A stretch of DNA of 64,000 nt, from contig NZ_JACAFQ010000007.1 in NCBI RefSeq assembly GCF_015354575.1, positions 107,915 through 171,914 of the forward strand, in the 5' to 3' direction. This stretch comes from Pseudomonas sp. UFMG81 (lineage in GTDB: Bacteria; Pseudomonadota; Gammaproteobacteria; Pseudomonadales; Pseudomonadaceae). Below the pieces are notes generated by a model. The model searched no databases, was not told the origin of the DNA, and saw only the letters and a program-made list of their open reading frames with translations. The position numbers and the translations under genes are program-made. Of this stretch, positions 1 to 9,074 are shown one piece after another. The stretch's first letter is position 1, and each line of letters opens with the position of its first letter.

Positions 1-129
1 CCATCGCCACTGTCCGCCCTGTTTGTACGACGCGGTTTTTGCATGGACGCTACCCCCGCCCCACATGACTCAAGACATGCTCCAAGGCGAACAGTGGAGA
101 CCCCACAGGATGGATTGGCCCGAAACAGA

Positions 130-153
130 TGTGGGAGCTGGCTTGCCAGCGAT
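130..153. repeat. single REP-type unit
   Basis: One copy of the short palindromic unit tgtgggagctggcttgccag followed by cgat, of the type that recurs at about 24520-24542 and 63528-63552. No inverted partner is seen nearby. The rest of positions 1-284 shows no recognisable gene. It must hold the prfC leader, but I could not assign a promoter with confidence. Confidence 0.6.
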
Positions 154-284
154 GCGCCGCGCGGGCGGCGCTGGATCTCAAAGGCGCCACAGGATTTCCG
201 GCATGCACCAGCAGATTTTGGCCACCGCCCCAACTTCAGGTATGATACCGCCCCATTTTTAATCCCCCAGTCAGGCGATTTCCC

Positions 285-1868
285 ATGACCAACCAGGCCG
301 CCGAAGTCGCGAAGCGCCGCACTTTCGCCATTATTTCCCACCCCGACGCCGGTAAGACCACCATCACCGAGAAGCTGTTGCTGATGGGCAAGGCAATCGC
401 CGTCGCCGGTACCGTGAAGTCGCGCAAGTCCGACCGCCACGCCACCTCCGACTGGATGGAAATGGAGAAGCAGCGCGGCATCTCCATCACCACCTCGGTG
501 ATGCAGTTCCCCTACCGCGAGCACATGATCAACCTGCTCGACACCCCCGGCCACGAAGACTTCTCGGAAGACACCTACCGCACCCTGACCGCGGTGGACT
601 CGGCGTTGATGGTGCTCGACGGCGGTAAAGGTGTAGAGCCACGCACCATCGCCTTGATGGACGTGTGCCGCCTGCGCGACACGCCCATCGTCAGCTTCAT
701 CAACAAACTCGACCGCGATATCCGCGACCCGATCGAACTGCTCGACGAAATCGAAGCGGTACTGAAGATCAAGGCCGCGCCGATCACCTGGCCGATTGGT
801 TGCTACCGTGACTTCAAAGGCGTGTACCACCTGGCCGGCGACTACATCATCGTCTACACCCCAGGCCACGGCCACGAGCGTACCGCGGTGAAGATCATCG
901 AGAAGCTCGACTCCGATGAAGCCCGCGCGCACCTGGGTGACGAATACGACCGTTTCCTCGAACAGCTCGAACTGGTGCAGGGCGCCTGCCATGAGTTCGA
1001 CCAGGACGAGTTCATCAATGGCCAGCTCACCCCGGTGTTCTTCGGCACCGCACTGGGCAACTTCGGTGTCGACCATGTGCTCGACGCGGTGGTCGACTGG
1101 GCACCGCGCCCGCTGCCTCGGGTGGCCCATGAGCGGACCGTGGAACCGGTGGAAGAGAAGTTCTCGGGCTTCGTGTTCAAGATTCAGGCGAACATGGACC
1201 CGAAACACCGCGACCGCATCGCCTTCATGCGCATCTGCTCGGGCAAGTACGAGAAGGGCATGAAGATGCGCCATGTGCGCACCGGCAAGGACCTGCGCAT
1301 CGGCGATGCGCTGACCTTCTTCTCCTCCGAACGCGAGCAGTTGGAGGAGGCCTACGCCGGCGACATCATCGGCCTGCACAACCACGGCACCATCCAGATC
1401 GGCGACACCTTCACCGAAGGCGAGGCGCTGGGCTTTACCGGTATCCCGCACTTTGCCCCGGAGCTGTTCCGCCGTGTGCGCCTGAAGGACCCGCTGAAAT
1501 CCAAGCAGTTGCGCCAGGGCCTGCAACAGCTGGCCGAAGAGGGCGCGACCCAGGTGTTCTTCCCCGAGCGCAGCAACGACATCATCCTCGGTGCGGTCGG
1601 TGTGCTGCAGTTCGACGTGGTCGCCAGCCGCCTGAAGGAAGAGTACAAGGTCGAGTGCGCCTACGAGCCGATCACCGTGTGGTCGGCGCGTTGGATCAGC
1701 TGCGACGACAAGAAGAAGCTCGAGGAATTCCAGAACAAGGCCATGGAGAACCTGGCCATCGACGGTGGCGGTCACCTGACCTACCTGGCCCCTACCCGGG
1801 TCAACCTGTCGCTGATGGAAGAGCGCTGGCCGGATGTGAAATTCCGCGCGACCCGCGAGCATCACTGA
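285..1868 (+). CDS. prfC: peptide chain release factor 3
   Basis: RF3 is the cytoplasmic GTPase that removes RF1/RF2 from the ribosome after peptide release. The 527 residues match the usual RF3 length. The GTPase domain shows the P-loop SHPDAGKTT (about 18-26), the switch II motif DTPGH (86-90) and the NKLD guanine-specificity motif (140-143). EF-Tu-like domain II and the RF3 C-terminal domain follow. The start codon ATG follows a purine-poor leader, but the N-terminus [20 protein letters not shown] is typical of the family. It converges with the minus-strand binding-protein gene, with a paired REP element between them. Confidence 0.97.
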   Translation: MTNQAAEVAKRRTFAIISHPDAGKTTITEKLLLMGKAIAVAGTVKSRKSDRHATSDWMEMEKQRGISITTSVMQFPYREHMINLLDTPGHEDFSEDTYRTLTAVDSALMVLDGGKGVEPRTIALMDVCRLRDTPIVSFINKLDRDIRDPIELLDEIEAVLKIKAAPITWPIGCYRDFKGVYHLAGDYIIVYTPGHGHERTAVKIIEKLDSDEARAHLGDEYDRFLEQLELVQGACHEFDQDEFINGQLTPVFFGTALGNFGVDHVLDAVVDWAPRPLPRVAHERTVEPVEEKFSGFVFKIQANMDPKHRDRIAFMRICSGKYEKGMKMRHVRTGKDLRIGDALTFFSSEREQLEEAYAGDIIGLHNHGTIQIGDTFTEGEALGFTGIPHFAPELFRRVRLKDPLKSKQLRQGLQQLAEEGATQVFFPERSNDIILGAVGVLQFDVVASRLKEEYKVECAYEPITVWSARWISCDDKKKLEEFQNKAMENLAIDGGGHLTYLAPTRVNLSLMEERWPDVKFRATREHH

Positions 1869-1879
1869 TCGCCTGAAGT

Positions 1880-2000
1880 GGGGCTGCTTTGCAGCCCTTT
1901 GCGGGCAAGCCCGCTCCCACAGGTACAGCGCTGATGTCAGAATCGGCGCTATTGCTGTGGGAGCGGGCTTGCCCGCGAAGGGCCGCAAGGCGGCCCCTTT
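1880..2000. repeat. inverted REP pair between convergent genes
   Basis: Two arms of the type gcgggcaagcccgctcccac (1901-1922 and 1955-1976) form a perfect 22-bp inverted repeat. Each side also carries its own small hairpin: gggctgc-ttt-gcagccc at about 1881-1897 and gggccgc-aag-gcggccc at about 1980-1996. These sit just after the ends of the two convergent genes and may act as bidirectional terminators, although the U-runs are short. Confidence 0.75.
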
Positions 2001-3079
2001 CAGTTCCCGGCTTTGATACTGGTCCAGATGCGCGTCCTGATGCGGTCGATCTTCGCCGGCATCGCCTCCAGCGCATACAACTTGCCCATCACATCCTCGC
2101 TCGGGTAGATCATCGTGTTGGCTTTCATGGCCGGGTCCACCAGCGCATCGGCCTGCTGGTTGCCATTGGCGTACTGCACGAAATTGCTGATCCCCGCCAT
2201 CACCTCAGGCTGCAACAGGTAGTTCATGTAGGCATACCCGGCCTTCTCGTCCGGTGCATCGGCCGGCATGGCGACCATGTCGAACCACATCGGCGCCCCT
2301 TCTTTCGGGATCGAATACCCAACCTTCACCCCGTTCTTCGCCTCTTCGGCGCGGTTCTTCGCTTGCAGCACGTCCCCCGAGAAACCCACCACCACGCAGA
2401 TATCGCCATTGGCCAGGTCGCCGGTGTACTTCGAGGAGTGGAAGTAGCTGATGTACGGGCGCACCTTCATCAGCAGCGCCTTGGCTTTGTCGTAGTCGGC
2501 GGGGTTCTGGCTGTGCTGGGGCAGGCCAAGATAGTGCAGGGCGATCGGTAGCAGTTCCGGGCCGTTGTCCAGCACCGCGACGCCGCAGCTTTTCAGCTTG
2601 CTCATGTACTCGGGCTTGAAGATCAGGTCCCAGGAGTCGACCGGTGCGTTGTCGCCCAGCACCGCCTTGACCTTGTCGATGTTGTAGCCGATGCCGGTGC
2701 TGCCCCACAGGTAGGGGAAGCCGTACTGGTTGCCCGGGTCGTTCACCTCCAGTGCCTTGAGCAGCACCGGGTTGAGGTTCTTCCAGTTGGGCAGCTGCGA
2801 CTTGTCCAGTTTCTTCAGCGCCTTGCCCTGGATCTGCCGGGCCATGAAGTGGTTGGACGGGAACACCACGTCGTAGCCGGAGTTGCCGGTCATCAGCTTG
2901 CCGTCGAGGGTTTCGTTGCTGTCGTAGACGTCGTAGGTCGGTGCGATGCCGGTGGCTTGCTGGAAGTTCTTCAGGGTGTCGGGGGCAACGTAGCTGGACC
3001 AGTTGTAGATCTTCACCGAGTCGGCGGCGCTGGCCACGCTGGCGGCCAGCATCAGGGGGGCGAGGAGGAACGTGCGCAT
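2000..3079 (-). CDS. polyamine-type ABC transporter periplasmic binding protein
   Basis: 359 residues with a cleavable signal peptide (about 1-18, ending ASA) followed by the start of a mature PotF/SpuD-type protein (DSVKIYNWSSYV). This family binds putrescine, spermidine or related amines in the periplasm and hands them to a PotGHI-type permease. No permease or ATPase lies beside it, so it must use one encoded elsewhere or act as a sensor. It is the last gene of a minus-strand cluster with a cupin protein and an FAD amine oxidase, which fits polyamine uptake and catabolism. The exact ligand cannot be read from the sequence. Confidence 0.9.
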   Translation of the reverse strand: MRTFLLAPLMLAASVASAADSVKIYNWSSYVAPDTLKNFQQATGIAPTYDVYDSNETLDGKLMTGNSGYDVVFPSNHFMARQIQGKALKKLDKSQLPNWKNLNPVLLKALEVNDPGNQYGFPYLWGSTGIGYNIDKVKAVLGDNAPVDSWDLIFKPEYMSKLKSCGVAVLDNGPELLPIALHYLGLPQHSQNPADYDKAKALLMKVRPYISYFHSSKYTGDLANGDICVVVGFSGDVLQAKNRAEEAKNGVKVGYSIPKEGAPMWFDMVAMPADAPDEKAGYAYMNYLLQPEVMAGISNFVQYANGNQQADALVDPAMKANTMIYPSEDVMGKLYALEAMPAKIDRIRTRIWTSIKAGN

Positions 3080-3131
3080 GTCGGGGGTACCTTGCTTTGT
3101 CTGTTGTTATCGAAGGCAGGCGATCAGCGGA

Positions 3132-3473
3132 TCAGAAGATGAGGACGTAGGTCTTGCGCACGGTCTCCTGGATATCCCAGGTGCCGAGGCTGTTGGCCGG
3201 TAGCATCAGGGCGTCTCCGGCTTCTATGGTCAGGGGCTCGCCACCGTCCGGGGTGAAGGTGCAGCGGCCCTTGATGAAATGGCAGAACTCCTGTTGCACG
3301 ATCTGCCGCCGCCAGCGCCCCGGGGTGCATTCCCAGATGCCGGTCTCGACCCCGTCGCTGCGCTCGACGCAGGTGACCGAGGTGATCGCGACCGGTTCGC
3401 CGAGGGGCACGGCGACCGGGGTGGAGCTGTCCAGGATGGCGCTGTCGGTGTGCTTGAACTGGGTGATGCTCAT
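3132..3473 (-). CDS. cupin-domain protein
   Basis: 113 residues forming a single small RmlC-like cupin (DUF861 type). The motif around EFCHFIKGRCTFTPDGGEP and the later GDALMLPANSLGTWDI correspond to the two cupin strands. It lies between the FAD oxidase and the polyamine-type binding protein on the same strand, with gaps of about 30-50 bp, so it is probably co-transcribed. Related small cupins often accompany puuB/gamma-glutamylputrescine oxidase genes. Their biochemical role is unclear, and I infer only a link with amine catabolism. Confidence 0.85.
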   Translation of the reverse strand: MSITQFKHTDSAILDSSTPVAVPLGEPVAITSVTCVERSDGVETGIWECTPGRWRRQIVQQEFCHFIKGRCTFTPDGGEPLTIEAGDALMLPANSLGTWDIQETVRKTYVLIF

Positions 3474-3505
3474 GACCGGTGGATCCTGTGATGGTGGAGG
3501 GGAAG

Positions 3506-4912
3506 TCAGTGCATGAAGCCTTCCATGAAGTCGGCCAGCCCGCAGGCCAAGCGCCGCTGCCAGGGGGCGCTGGCCGGGCTGGCGAGGGTCCGGTCCTCGT
3601 GGACGAAACTCTGGATGATCGCGTTGTAGCCCAGCCAGCGGCAGGGTTCGGGCGGCCAGCTGGCCAGGCTCGACAGTGGGCGGTTGTCGTGTACCCAGGG
3701 CTGGGCGGTCAGTTCGCTGTGCTGGCCGAGGATCAGCGCGGCCAGGGTGCGGCCGCCCAGGTTGGTGGCGCCTACACCTTCGCCGCCGTAGCCGCCGGAC
3801 AGGGCGATGCCGCGCTGGCGGTCGCAGAGCATGTGCGGGCGGAAACGCCGCGCCATGCCCAGGTTGCCGCCCCAGGAATGGGTGATGCGTACGTGCTTGA
3901 GCTGCGGGAACAGCTCGCCGAACAGGTAGCGGCGCAGTTCGATTTCGTTGGCGGTGAGGGTGAAGTCCTCACGCAAGCGGCCGCCGAAGCGATAGCCGCC
4001 ACGGGCGCCGAACACCAGGCGGTTGTCGGCGCTGCGCTGGCCGTAGGTAACCTGGCGGCTGCTTTCGCTGAAGGCCTGGCCCTGGCTCAGGCCGATCTGT
4101 TCCCAGGTCGATTCGGGTAATGGCTCGGTGGCCACCAGCAGGCTCTGCACCGGCAACTGATGGCGCCCGAGCGGCGGCAGGCTGGCGGCATAGCCCTCTA
4201 CGGCGGGGACGATCCAGTGGCTGCGGATGCGTGCCAGCGGCGTGCGAACTTCGCCGCTCCGCCAGTCGACGGCAGGGGAGTTTTCGTAGATCGGCACACC
4301 CAGGCTTTCCACCACCCGCGCCAGGCCCCGCACCAGCTTGGCCGGCTGGATGGTCGCGGTATGCGGGCTATGGATCGCGCCGTAGGGGTTGCTGATGCGC
4401 AGCTGTGCATCCAACTGCTCGGGGCGCAGCCAGCGGTAGTCGTCCTCGGTCATGCCCTGGCGGTACAAGTCGTCGAGCCAGGCGCGCAGGCTGCGCTCCT
4501 GCTCCGGGTAGCGGGCCGCGCAGTACAGCACGCCGCCCTTGCGGTAGTCACAGTCGATGCCTTCGCGCTGGAGCACGCCGTGGACTTCGTCGGGGATGCC
4601 GTGCAGCAGGTCGACGCTGGCGCGGCGCTGTTGCGGCGACAGGCTGGCGAGCAGACGGTCTTCACCCAGCAGGTTGCCCATCAGCCAGCCGCCGTTGCGC
4701 CCGGAGGCGCCGAAGCCGGCGATATTGGCCTCGATCACCGCGATGTTCAGTGTGGGGGCCTGGCGCTTGAGGTAGTAGGCGGTCCACAGCCCGGTGTAGC
4801 CGGCGCCGATGATGCACACATCGACATCCAGGTCTTCGCGCAGCGCCGGGCGCGCGCACAGCGGCTCGTCGAGCTGGTCCATCCACAGGCTGATCGTGCG
4901 CAGGGGTTGCAT
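3506..4912 (-). CDS. FAD-dependent amine oxidoreductase, PuuB/DadA type
   Basis: The start is taken at the ATG at 4912, 8 bp after GGAG, rather than the upstream GTG at 4927, giving 468 residues. The N-terminus holds a dinucleotide-binding Rossmann motif (CIIGAGYTGLWTAYYLK) and then the GASGRNGG motif typical of DAO-family flavoproteins. The C-terminal GGYGGEGVGATNLGG motif closes the FAD site. Closest in style are gamma-glutamylputrescine oxidases and D-amino-acid dehydrogenase-like enzymes that oxidise amines. Its place between an AraC regulator and a polyamine binding protein supports an amine substrate. The precise substrate is inferred, not seen. Confidence 0.88.
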   Translation of the reverse strand: MQPLRTISLWMDQLDEPLCARPALREDLDVDVCIIGAGYTGLWTAYYLKRQAPTLNIAVIEANIAGFGASGRNGGWLMGNLLGEDRLLASLSPQQRRASVDLLHGIPDEVHGVLQREGIDCDYRKGGVLYCAARYPEQERSLRAWLDDLYRQGMTEDDYRWLRPEQLDAQLRISNPYGAIHSPHTATIQPAKLVRGLARVVESLGVPIYENSPAVDWRSGEVRTPLARIRSHWIVPAVEGYAASLPPLGRHQLPVQSLLVATEPLPESTWEQIGLSQGQAFSESSRQVTYGQRSADNRLVFGARGGYRFGGRLREDFTLTANEIELRRYLFGELFPQLKHVRITHSWGGNLGMARRFRPHMLCDRQRGIALSGGYGGEGVGATNLGGRTLAALILGQHSELTAQPWVHDNRPLSSLASWPPEPCRWLGYNAIIQSFVHEDRTLASPASAPWQRRLACGLADFMEGFMH

Positions 4913-4976
4913 CGGGGCGGGCTCCACATCCGTCTTGGTCTGTGGGCGATCCTATTAGTGCGGCGCGATGGCTGTC

Positions 4977-5786
4977 TTACGTGCGTGCACGCAGGGAAAT
5001 TTGCTTGAGGTAGGCCTTGGGTGACAGCCCGGTGTGCTCGCGGAAGCACTTGTAGAACGCTGACAGCGAGTTGAAGCCGGCGTTGAAGGCCAACTGGTCA
5101 ATGGGCGCCTCGACGCTGCCGTCGTCCAGGCTGGTCATCAGGTGCTGCAGGCGCGCCTGGTTGACGTAGCGATAGAAGCTCTGGCCGAGCACCTGGTTGA
5201 GCAGGTAGGAGATCTGGTTGCGGCTGTAGCCGCTTTCGTCGGCCACCTGTTGCAGGTCAAGCTCCGGGTCCAGGTAGGGGCGCTGGTGGTTGAAGTAGTG
5301 CTCCAGGTCCTGGGCCATGGTCGACAGCTGGCGCGGCGACAGGCCCAGGCGGCTGGTGGCCGGGCGCGGGCCACCAGTTTGGTTGCCCTTGCCGTTCTGC
5401 CGCACCAGTGTGGCGTATTCGTTGATCCGCCAGATCAACCCGTCTTTGACAGTGATCGCCTCGCTGGACTGGAACGCCACCAGCCCGTCGCCACCCTGCA
5501 CGGTGACCTGGTACTGGATGAACGCTGTGCAGCCGTCCACGCGAATGCGGTCGCTGTGGACGATGTCCTCGCCGGCCTCGTGGGGCAGGCAGGCGCGTAC
5601 ATAGTCGCGCAGCTCGTCATAGCCGAGCACGCGGTTCTGGAAGAAGTCGTGGTACTGGATGTCGGGGTGGTAGAGCGCCATCACCCCGTCGAGGTCGCGA
5701 TGCTTCCAGCACAGGTGGTAGCGCATGACGGTGTCGGCGGTGAGCGGGGTTTGCCCAGGGCCGTCGGGGAGGATGGTGGAGGTCAT
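4977..5786 (-). CDS. transcriptional regulator with NTF2-like N-terminus and AraC DNA-binding domain
   Basis: 269 residues from the ATG at 5786. An upstream in-frame ATG at 5876 would add 30 residues that look non-conserved. Residues about 15-130 read as an NTF2/SnoaL-like cone fold (WKHRDLDGVMALYHPDIQYHDFF). Residues about 160-265 are a double helix-turn-helix AraC domain with the usual ending FYKCFREHTGLSPKAYLKQ. Most AraC regulators carry a cupin sensor, so the NTF2-like sensor is unusual. It heads the minus-strand amine-oxidase cluster and is the likely regulator of that cluster, perhaps binding an amine or aldehyde. Confidence 0.88.
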   Translation of the reverse strand: MTSTILPDGPGQTPLTADTVMRYHLCWKHRDLDGVMALYHPDIQYHDFFQNRVLGYDELRDYVRACLPHEAGEDIVHSDRIRVDGCTAFIQYQVTVQGGDGLVAFQSSEAITVKDGLIWRINEYATLVRQNGKGNQTGGPRPATSRLGLSPRQLSTMAQDLEHYFNHQRPYLDPELDLQQVADESGYSRNQISYLLNQVLGQSFYRYVNQARLQHLMTSLDDGSVEAPIDQLAFNAGFNSLSAFYKCFREHTGLSPKAYLKQISLRART

Positions 5787-5939
5787 GGGGGCGATAGTGC
5801 CTTGGCGTGGTTCAGGGTGACAAGGCCAGGTAGTGCATAACGCCCAGGGGGCAGGCGGTGATCCGGCATTTTGCACGGTGGATGAACGGGGCTTAACGGC
5901 TAAGGCCTTGTTTCATATGGATGTCATTTTTTGACACAA

Positions 5940-5956
5940 CTGGCATGGGCGCTGCA
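5940..5956 (+). promoter_or_regulatory. candidate sigma-54 promoter
   Basis: The 17-mer CTGGCATGGGCGCTGCA matches the -24/-12 consensus YTGGCACGRNNNTTGCW with two mismatches and the required GG-N10-GC spacing. It lies about 36 bp before the ATG of the 24-residue peptide. A TTGACA at 5931-5936 overlaps this region but has no matching -10 box. Confidence 0.4.
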
Positions 5957-5991
5957 CGGACCTTGGTAGACCACGAACGAGGAGAAGCATC

Positions 5992-6066
5992 ATGCGCTCG
6001 ATACTGCTGTGGATGATTGGGGTGCCGATTCCGGTGATCATCCTGATCTGGTTCTTCATGCATTGA
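5992..6066 (+). CDS. 24-residue hydrophobic membrane peptide
   Basis: ATG at 5992, preceded by a strong Shine-Dalgarno (cgaggagaag, about 5-10 bp upstream). It encodes MRSILLWMIGVPIPVIIL followed by IWFFMH and a stop. One hydrophobic segment containing two prolines fills nearly the whole peptide, so it is expected to sit in the inner membrane. The ribosome-binding site, a complete reading frame and a REP pair just after the stop all argue that it is a real small gene. I recall similar short peptides in other Pseudomonas genomes, but no function is known to me. Confidence 0.7.
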   Translation: MRSILLWMIGVPIPVIILIWFFMH

Positions 6067-6073
6067 GATCCCC

Positions 6074-6177
6074 GGGGCCGCTTTGCGGCCCTTTCGCGAC
6101 ACAAGGCCGCTCCTACAGGTGATCGCATGTCCCTGTAGGAGCGGCCTTGTGTCGCGAAAGGGCTGCGAAGCAGCCCC
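6074..6177. repeat. paired REP element, 45-bp arms
   Basis: Arms at 6074-6118 and 6133-6177 are near-perfect inverted copies around a 14-bp loop. The core is ctgtaggagcggccttgtgt. The outer ends (gggccgctttgcggccc and gggctgcgaagcagcccc) are themselves hairpins with opposite compensating changes. The same family occurs at 24350-24466. Here it separates the small peptide gene from the convergent dppF. Confidence 0.85.
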
Positions 6178-6190
6178 AGCAATCTAAAGG

Positions 6191-7159
6191 CTAAAGAAAC
6201 TGCTCAGCATAGTGGCAAGCAACCTGCCTGGTACCCACCTGCCTCAGCGCCGGCACCTCCTTGGCACACCGCTCGGTCGCATATGGGCAACGCTTGTGGA
6301 ACGCGCACCCATCCGGCGGATTCAGCGGGTTGGGCAGCTCACCGGCAATGCGGATCTTCGGCTTCAACGGGTCCGGGTGGATCGCCGGTGTCGCCGACAG
6401 CAGCGCTTGCGTATACGGATGCAGGGGCTTCTCGTAGATATCCTCCTTCGGCCCCATTTCCGCCGGCCGGCCCAGGTACATCACCAGCACCTGGTCAGCC
6501 ACATGGCGCACCACCGCCAGGTTGTGGGAGATGAACACGTAGGCGGTGTTGAACTCCTTCTGCAGGTCCATGAACAGGTTCAGCACCTGGGCCTGGATCG
6601 ACACGTCCAGCGCAGACGTTGGTTCGTCCGCCACCAGCACCTTGGGTTGCAGCATCATCGCCCGGGCCAGGGCGATACGCTGGCGCTGGCCGCCGGAGAA
6701 CATGTGCGGGTAGCGCTGGTAGTGCTCGGGGCGCAGGCCCACCTGCTCCATCATCTTCTGCACTTTCTCGCGGCGCTCGGCCTTGCTCAGCGAGGTGTTG
6801 ATCAGCAGCGGTTCGGCCAGTTGGTCGCCGATCTTCTGCCGAGGGTTGAGCGAGGCGTAAGGGCTCTGGAACACCATCTGCACGTCGCGGCGCAGTTGCT
6901 TGCGCTGGTCCTTGCTGGCGCCTTTGACTTCATGCCCGGCAATCTGCAGCGAGCCGGACGACGGCTCTTCGATCAGCGTCAGGGCACGGGCCAGGGTGGA
7001 CTTGCCGCAGCCGGACTCGCCCACCACGGCGAGGGTCTTGCCGGCCTCCAGTTCGAACGACACGCCATTGAGCGCACGCACCAGGGCGTGGCCCTTGAAC
7101 AGGCCACGGGACACTTCGTAATGACGGGTCAGCTCACGGGCGGATAGAACGACGCTCAT
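6191..7159 (-). CDS. dppF: dipeptide ABC transporter ATPase DppF
   Basis: 322 residues from the ATG at 7159, which overlaps the dppD stop (TGATG junction). The upstream start at 7192 would lie inside dppD. Walker A is GESGCGKST (about 46-54) and the ABC signature FSGGQRQRIALARA follows, then Walker B with VADEPTSALD. The C-terminal oligo/dipeptide-transporter extension carries the CAFHKRCPYA cysteine motif, a possible Fe-S site of the OppF/DppF family. With DppD it forms the ATPase heterodimer driving peptide import through DppBC. Confidence 0.96.
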   Translation of the reverse strand: MSVVLSARELTRHYEVSRGLFKGHALVRALNGVSFELEAGKTLAVVGESGCGKSTLARALTLIEEPSSGSLQIAGHEVKGASKDQRKQLRRDVQMVFQSPYASLNPRQKIGDQLAEPLLINTSLSKAERREKVQKMMEQVGLRPEHYQRYPHMFSGGQRQRIALARAMMLQPKVLVADEPTSALDVSIQAQVLNLFMDLQKEFNTAYVFISHNLAVVRHVADQVLVMYLGRPAEMGPKEDIYEKPLHPYTQALLSATPAIHPDPLKPKIRIAGELPNPLNPPDGCAFHKRCPYATERCAKEVPALRQVGTRQVACHYAEQFL

Positions 7160-8127
7160 CACGCCACCTCCTGGTTCAGCGGGTAGAAGCAACGCACCAG
7201 GCTATGGGCCTGGGGATCGAGGGCCGGGCGCTGGCGGCGGCAGTTTTCCTGCACGTACGGGCAGCGTGGCGACAACAGGCAACCCTGAGGGCGGTCATAG
7301 CGGCCGGGGACGATGCCGGGCAGCGTGGCCAGGCGTTCGGCGCCGATGCTGTGCTCGGGGATCGCCGCCAGCAGGGCTTCGCTGTAGGGGTGGGCGGGGA
7401 TGTCGAACAACTCCGGCACCTGGCCCACTTCCACGGCCTGGCCGGCATACATCACGCACACGCGTTTGGCGGTCTCGGCGACCACGGCCAGGTCGTGGGT
7501 GATCAGGATCAGCGCCATGTTGCGCTCTTTCTGCAGGTTGACCAGCAGCTCCATGATCTGCGCCTGGATGGTGACGTCCAGCGCGGTGGTGGGTTCGTCG
7601 GCGATCAGCAGCTTGGGTTCGCCGGCGATGGCCATGGCGATGGCCACGCGCTGGCTCATGCCGCCGGACAGCTGGTGCGGGTAGGCGTCGAGGCGGCTTT
7701 CGGCGGCCGGGATCTCGACCTTCTTCAACAGCTCCAGCGCCCGCTGGCGCGCGGCCTTGCCCTTGAGCCCGAGGTGCTGGCGCAGCACTTCCTCGATCTG
7801 GTAGCCGACCGTGTAGCTGGGGTTGAGCGCGGTCATCGGGTCCTGGAAGACCATGGCGATGTCCTTGCCCACCACCTTGCGCCGTTGCCGGCCGCTGAGC
7901 TTGAGCATGTCGGTGCCGTCGAACGTCAGATGGTCGGCGGTGATGCGCCCGGGGGCGTCGATCAGGCCCATCAGGGCCATCATGGTGACCGATTTGCCGG
8001 AGCCGGATTCGCCGACGATGGCGAGGATCTCGCCGGCCTCCACCGCAAGGTCGAGGCCATCGACGACCGGTACCGCATTGGCGTCGCCGAAGCGCACGTT
8101 CAGGTTGTTGATCTGCAACAGTGACAT
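7159..8127 (-). CDS. dppD: dipeptide ABC transporter ATPase DppD
   Basis: 322 residues. Walker A GESGSGKS lies at about 39-46, followed by the signature [14 protein letters not shown], Walker [13 protein letters not shown], and the C-terminal [14 protein letters not shown] cysteine cluster shared by Opp/Dpp ATPases. The gene starts 10 bp after dppC and overlaps dppF by one base, so translation is probably coupled. It partners with DppF on the cytoplasmic face of the DppBC permease. Confidence 0.96.
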   Translation of the reverse strand: MSLLQINNLNVRFGDANAVPVVDGLDLAVEAGEILAIVGESGSGKSVTMMALMGLIDAPGRITADHLTFDGTDMLKLSGRQRRKVVGKDIAMVFQDPMTALNPSYTVGYQIEEVLRQHLGLKGKAARQRALELLKKVEIPAAESRLDAYPHQLSGGMSQRVAIAMAIAGEPKLLIADEPTTALDVTIQAQIMELLVNLQKERNMALILITHDLAVVAETAKRVCVMYAGQAVEVGQVPELFDIPAHPYSEALLAAIPEHSIGAERLATLPGIVPGRYDRPQGCLLSPRCPYVQENCRRQRPALDPQAHSLVRCFYPLNQEVA

Positions 8128-8137
8128 GGCGGTCTCC

Positions 8138-9064
8138 TCAGGCGGCGTTCTTGAGTTTCGGGTCCAGCGCGTCGCGCAGGCCGTCGCCCATCAGGTTGAT
8201 TGCCAGCACACTGAGCAAAATGGTCAGGCCTGGCAGGCTTACTACCCACCAGGCGCGCTCGATGTAGTCGCGGGCCGAGGCCAGCATGGTGCCCCACTCG
8301 GGGGTTGGCGGCTGCACGCCCAGGCCAAGGAAGCCCAGGGCGGCGGCGTCCAGGATCGCCGAGGAGAAGCTCAGGGTGGCCTGGACGATCAGCGGCGCCA
8401 TGCAGTTGGGCAGCACGGTGACGAACATCAGCCGTGGCAGGCTGGCACCGGCCAGGCGCGCGGCGGTGACGTAGTCACGGTTCAGCTCGCCCATCACCGC
8501 AGCGCGGGTCAGGCGCACGTAGGAGGGCAGCGAGACGATGGCGATGGCGATCACCGTGTTGATCAGCCCTGGGCCGAGGATGGCGACGATGGCCACGGCC
8601 AGCAGCAGCGAGGGCAGCGCCAGCATCACGTCCATCAGGCGCATGATCGAAGGGCCGAGGATTTGCGGGAAGAACCCGGCCAGCAGGCCCATCAGGATGC
8701 CGGGGATCAGCGACATCACCACCGACGACAGGCCGATCAGCAGCGACAGGCGCGCGCCCTGGATCAGTCGCGACAGCAGGTCGCGGCCCAGTTCGTCGGT
8801 ACCGAGGATGAATTGCCAGGTGCCGCCTTCGAGCCACACCGGCGGGGTGAGCAGGAAGTCGCGGTACTGCTCGCTGGGGTTGTGTGGTGCCACCCAGGGG
8901 GCGAACAACGCGCAGAACACCACCAGGGTCATGAAGGCCAGGCCGGCCACCGCGCCTTTGTTGCGCGAGAAGGCCTGCCAGAATTCCTTGTACGGGGAGG
9001 GGTAGAGCAAGCTCTGGTCAACCACGCTGGACGGGGTGACGGATTTCGGGATCGGGCTGGTCAT
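8138..9064 (-). CDS. dppC: dipeptide ABC transporter permease DppC
   Basis: 308 residues. An N-terminal cytoplasmic segment leads into the first membrane helix ([20 protein letters not shown]) and a periplasmic loop. Five further helices make up the BPD_transp_1 fold. The EAA-type loop that docks the ATPases is visible as REYITAARLAG-like sequence ([19 protein letters not shown]). It is spaced 10 bp from both dppB and dppD in the same operon. Confidence 0.95.
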   Translation of the reverse strand: MTSPIPKSVTPSSVVDQSLLYPSPYKEFWQAFSRNKGAVAGLAFMTLVVFCALFAPWVAPHNPSEQYRDFLLTPPVWLEGGTWQFILGTDELGRDLLSRLIQGARLSLLIGLSSVVMSLIPGILMGLLAGFFPQILGPSIMRLMDVMLALPSLLLAVAIVAILGPGLINTVIAIAIVSLPSYVRLTRAAVMGELNRDYVTAARLAGASLPRLMFVTVLPNCMAPLIVQATLSFSSAILDAAALGFLGLGVQPPTPEWGTMLASARDYIERAWWVVSLPGLTILLSVLAINLMGDGLRDALDPKLKNAA

Positions 9065-9074
9065 GGCGAACTCC

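Noticed and set aside
5931..5936. TTGACA as a sigma-70 -35 box for the 24-residue peptide
   Set aside because: No acceptable -10 hexamer lies 16-18 bp downstream.
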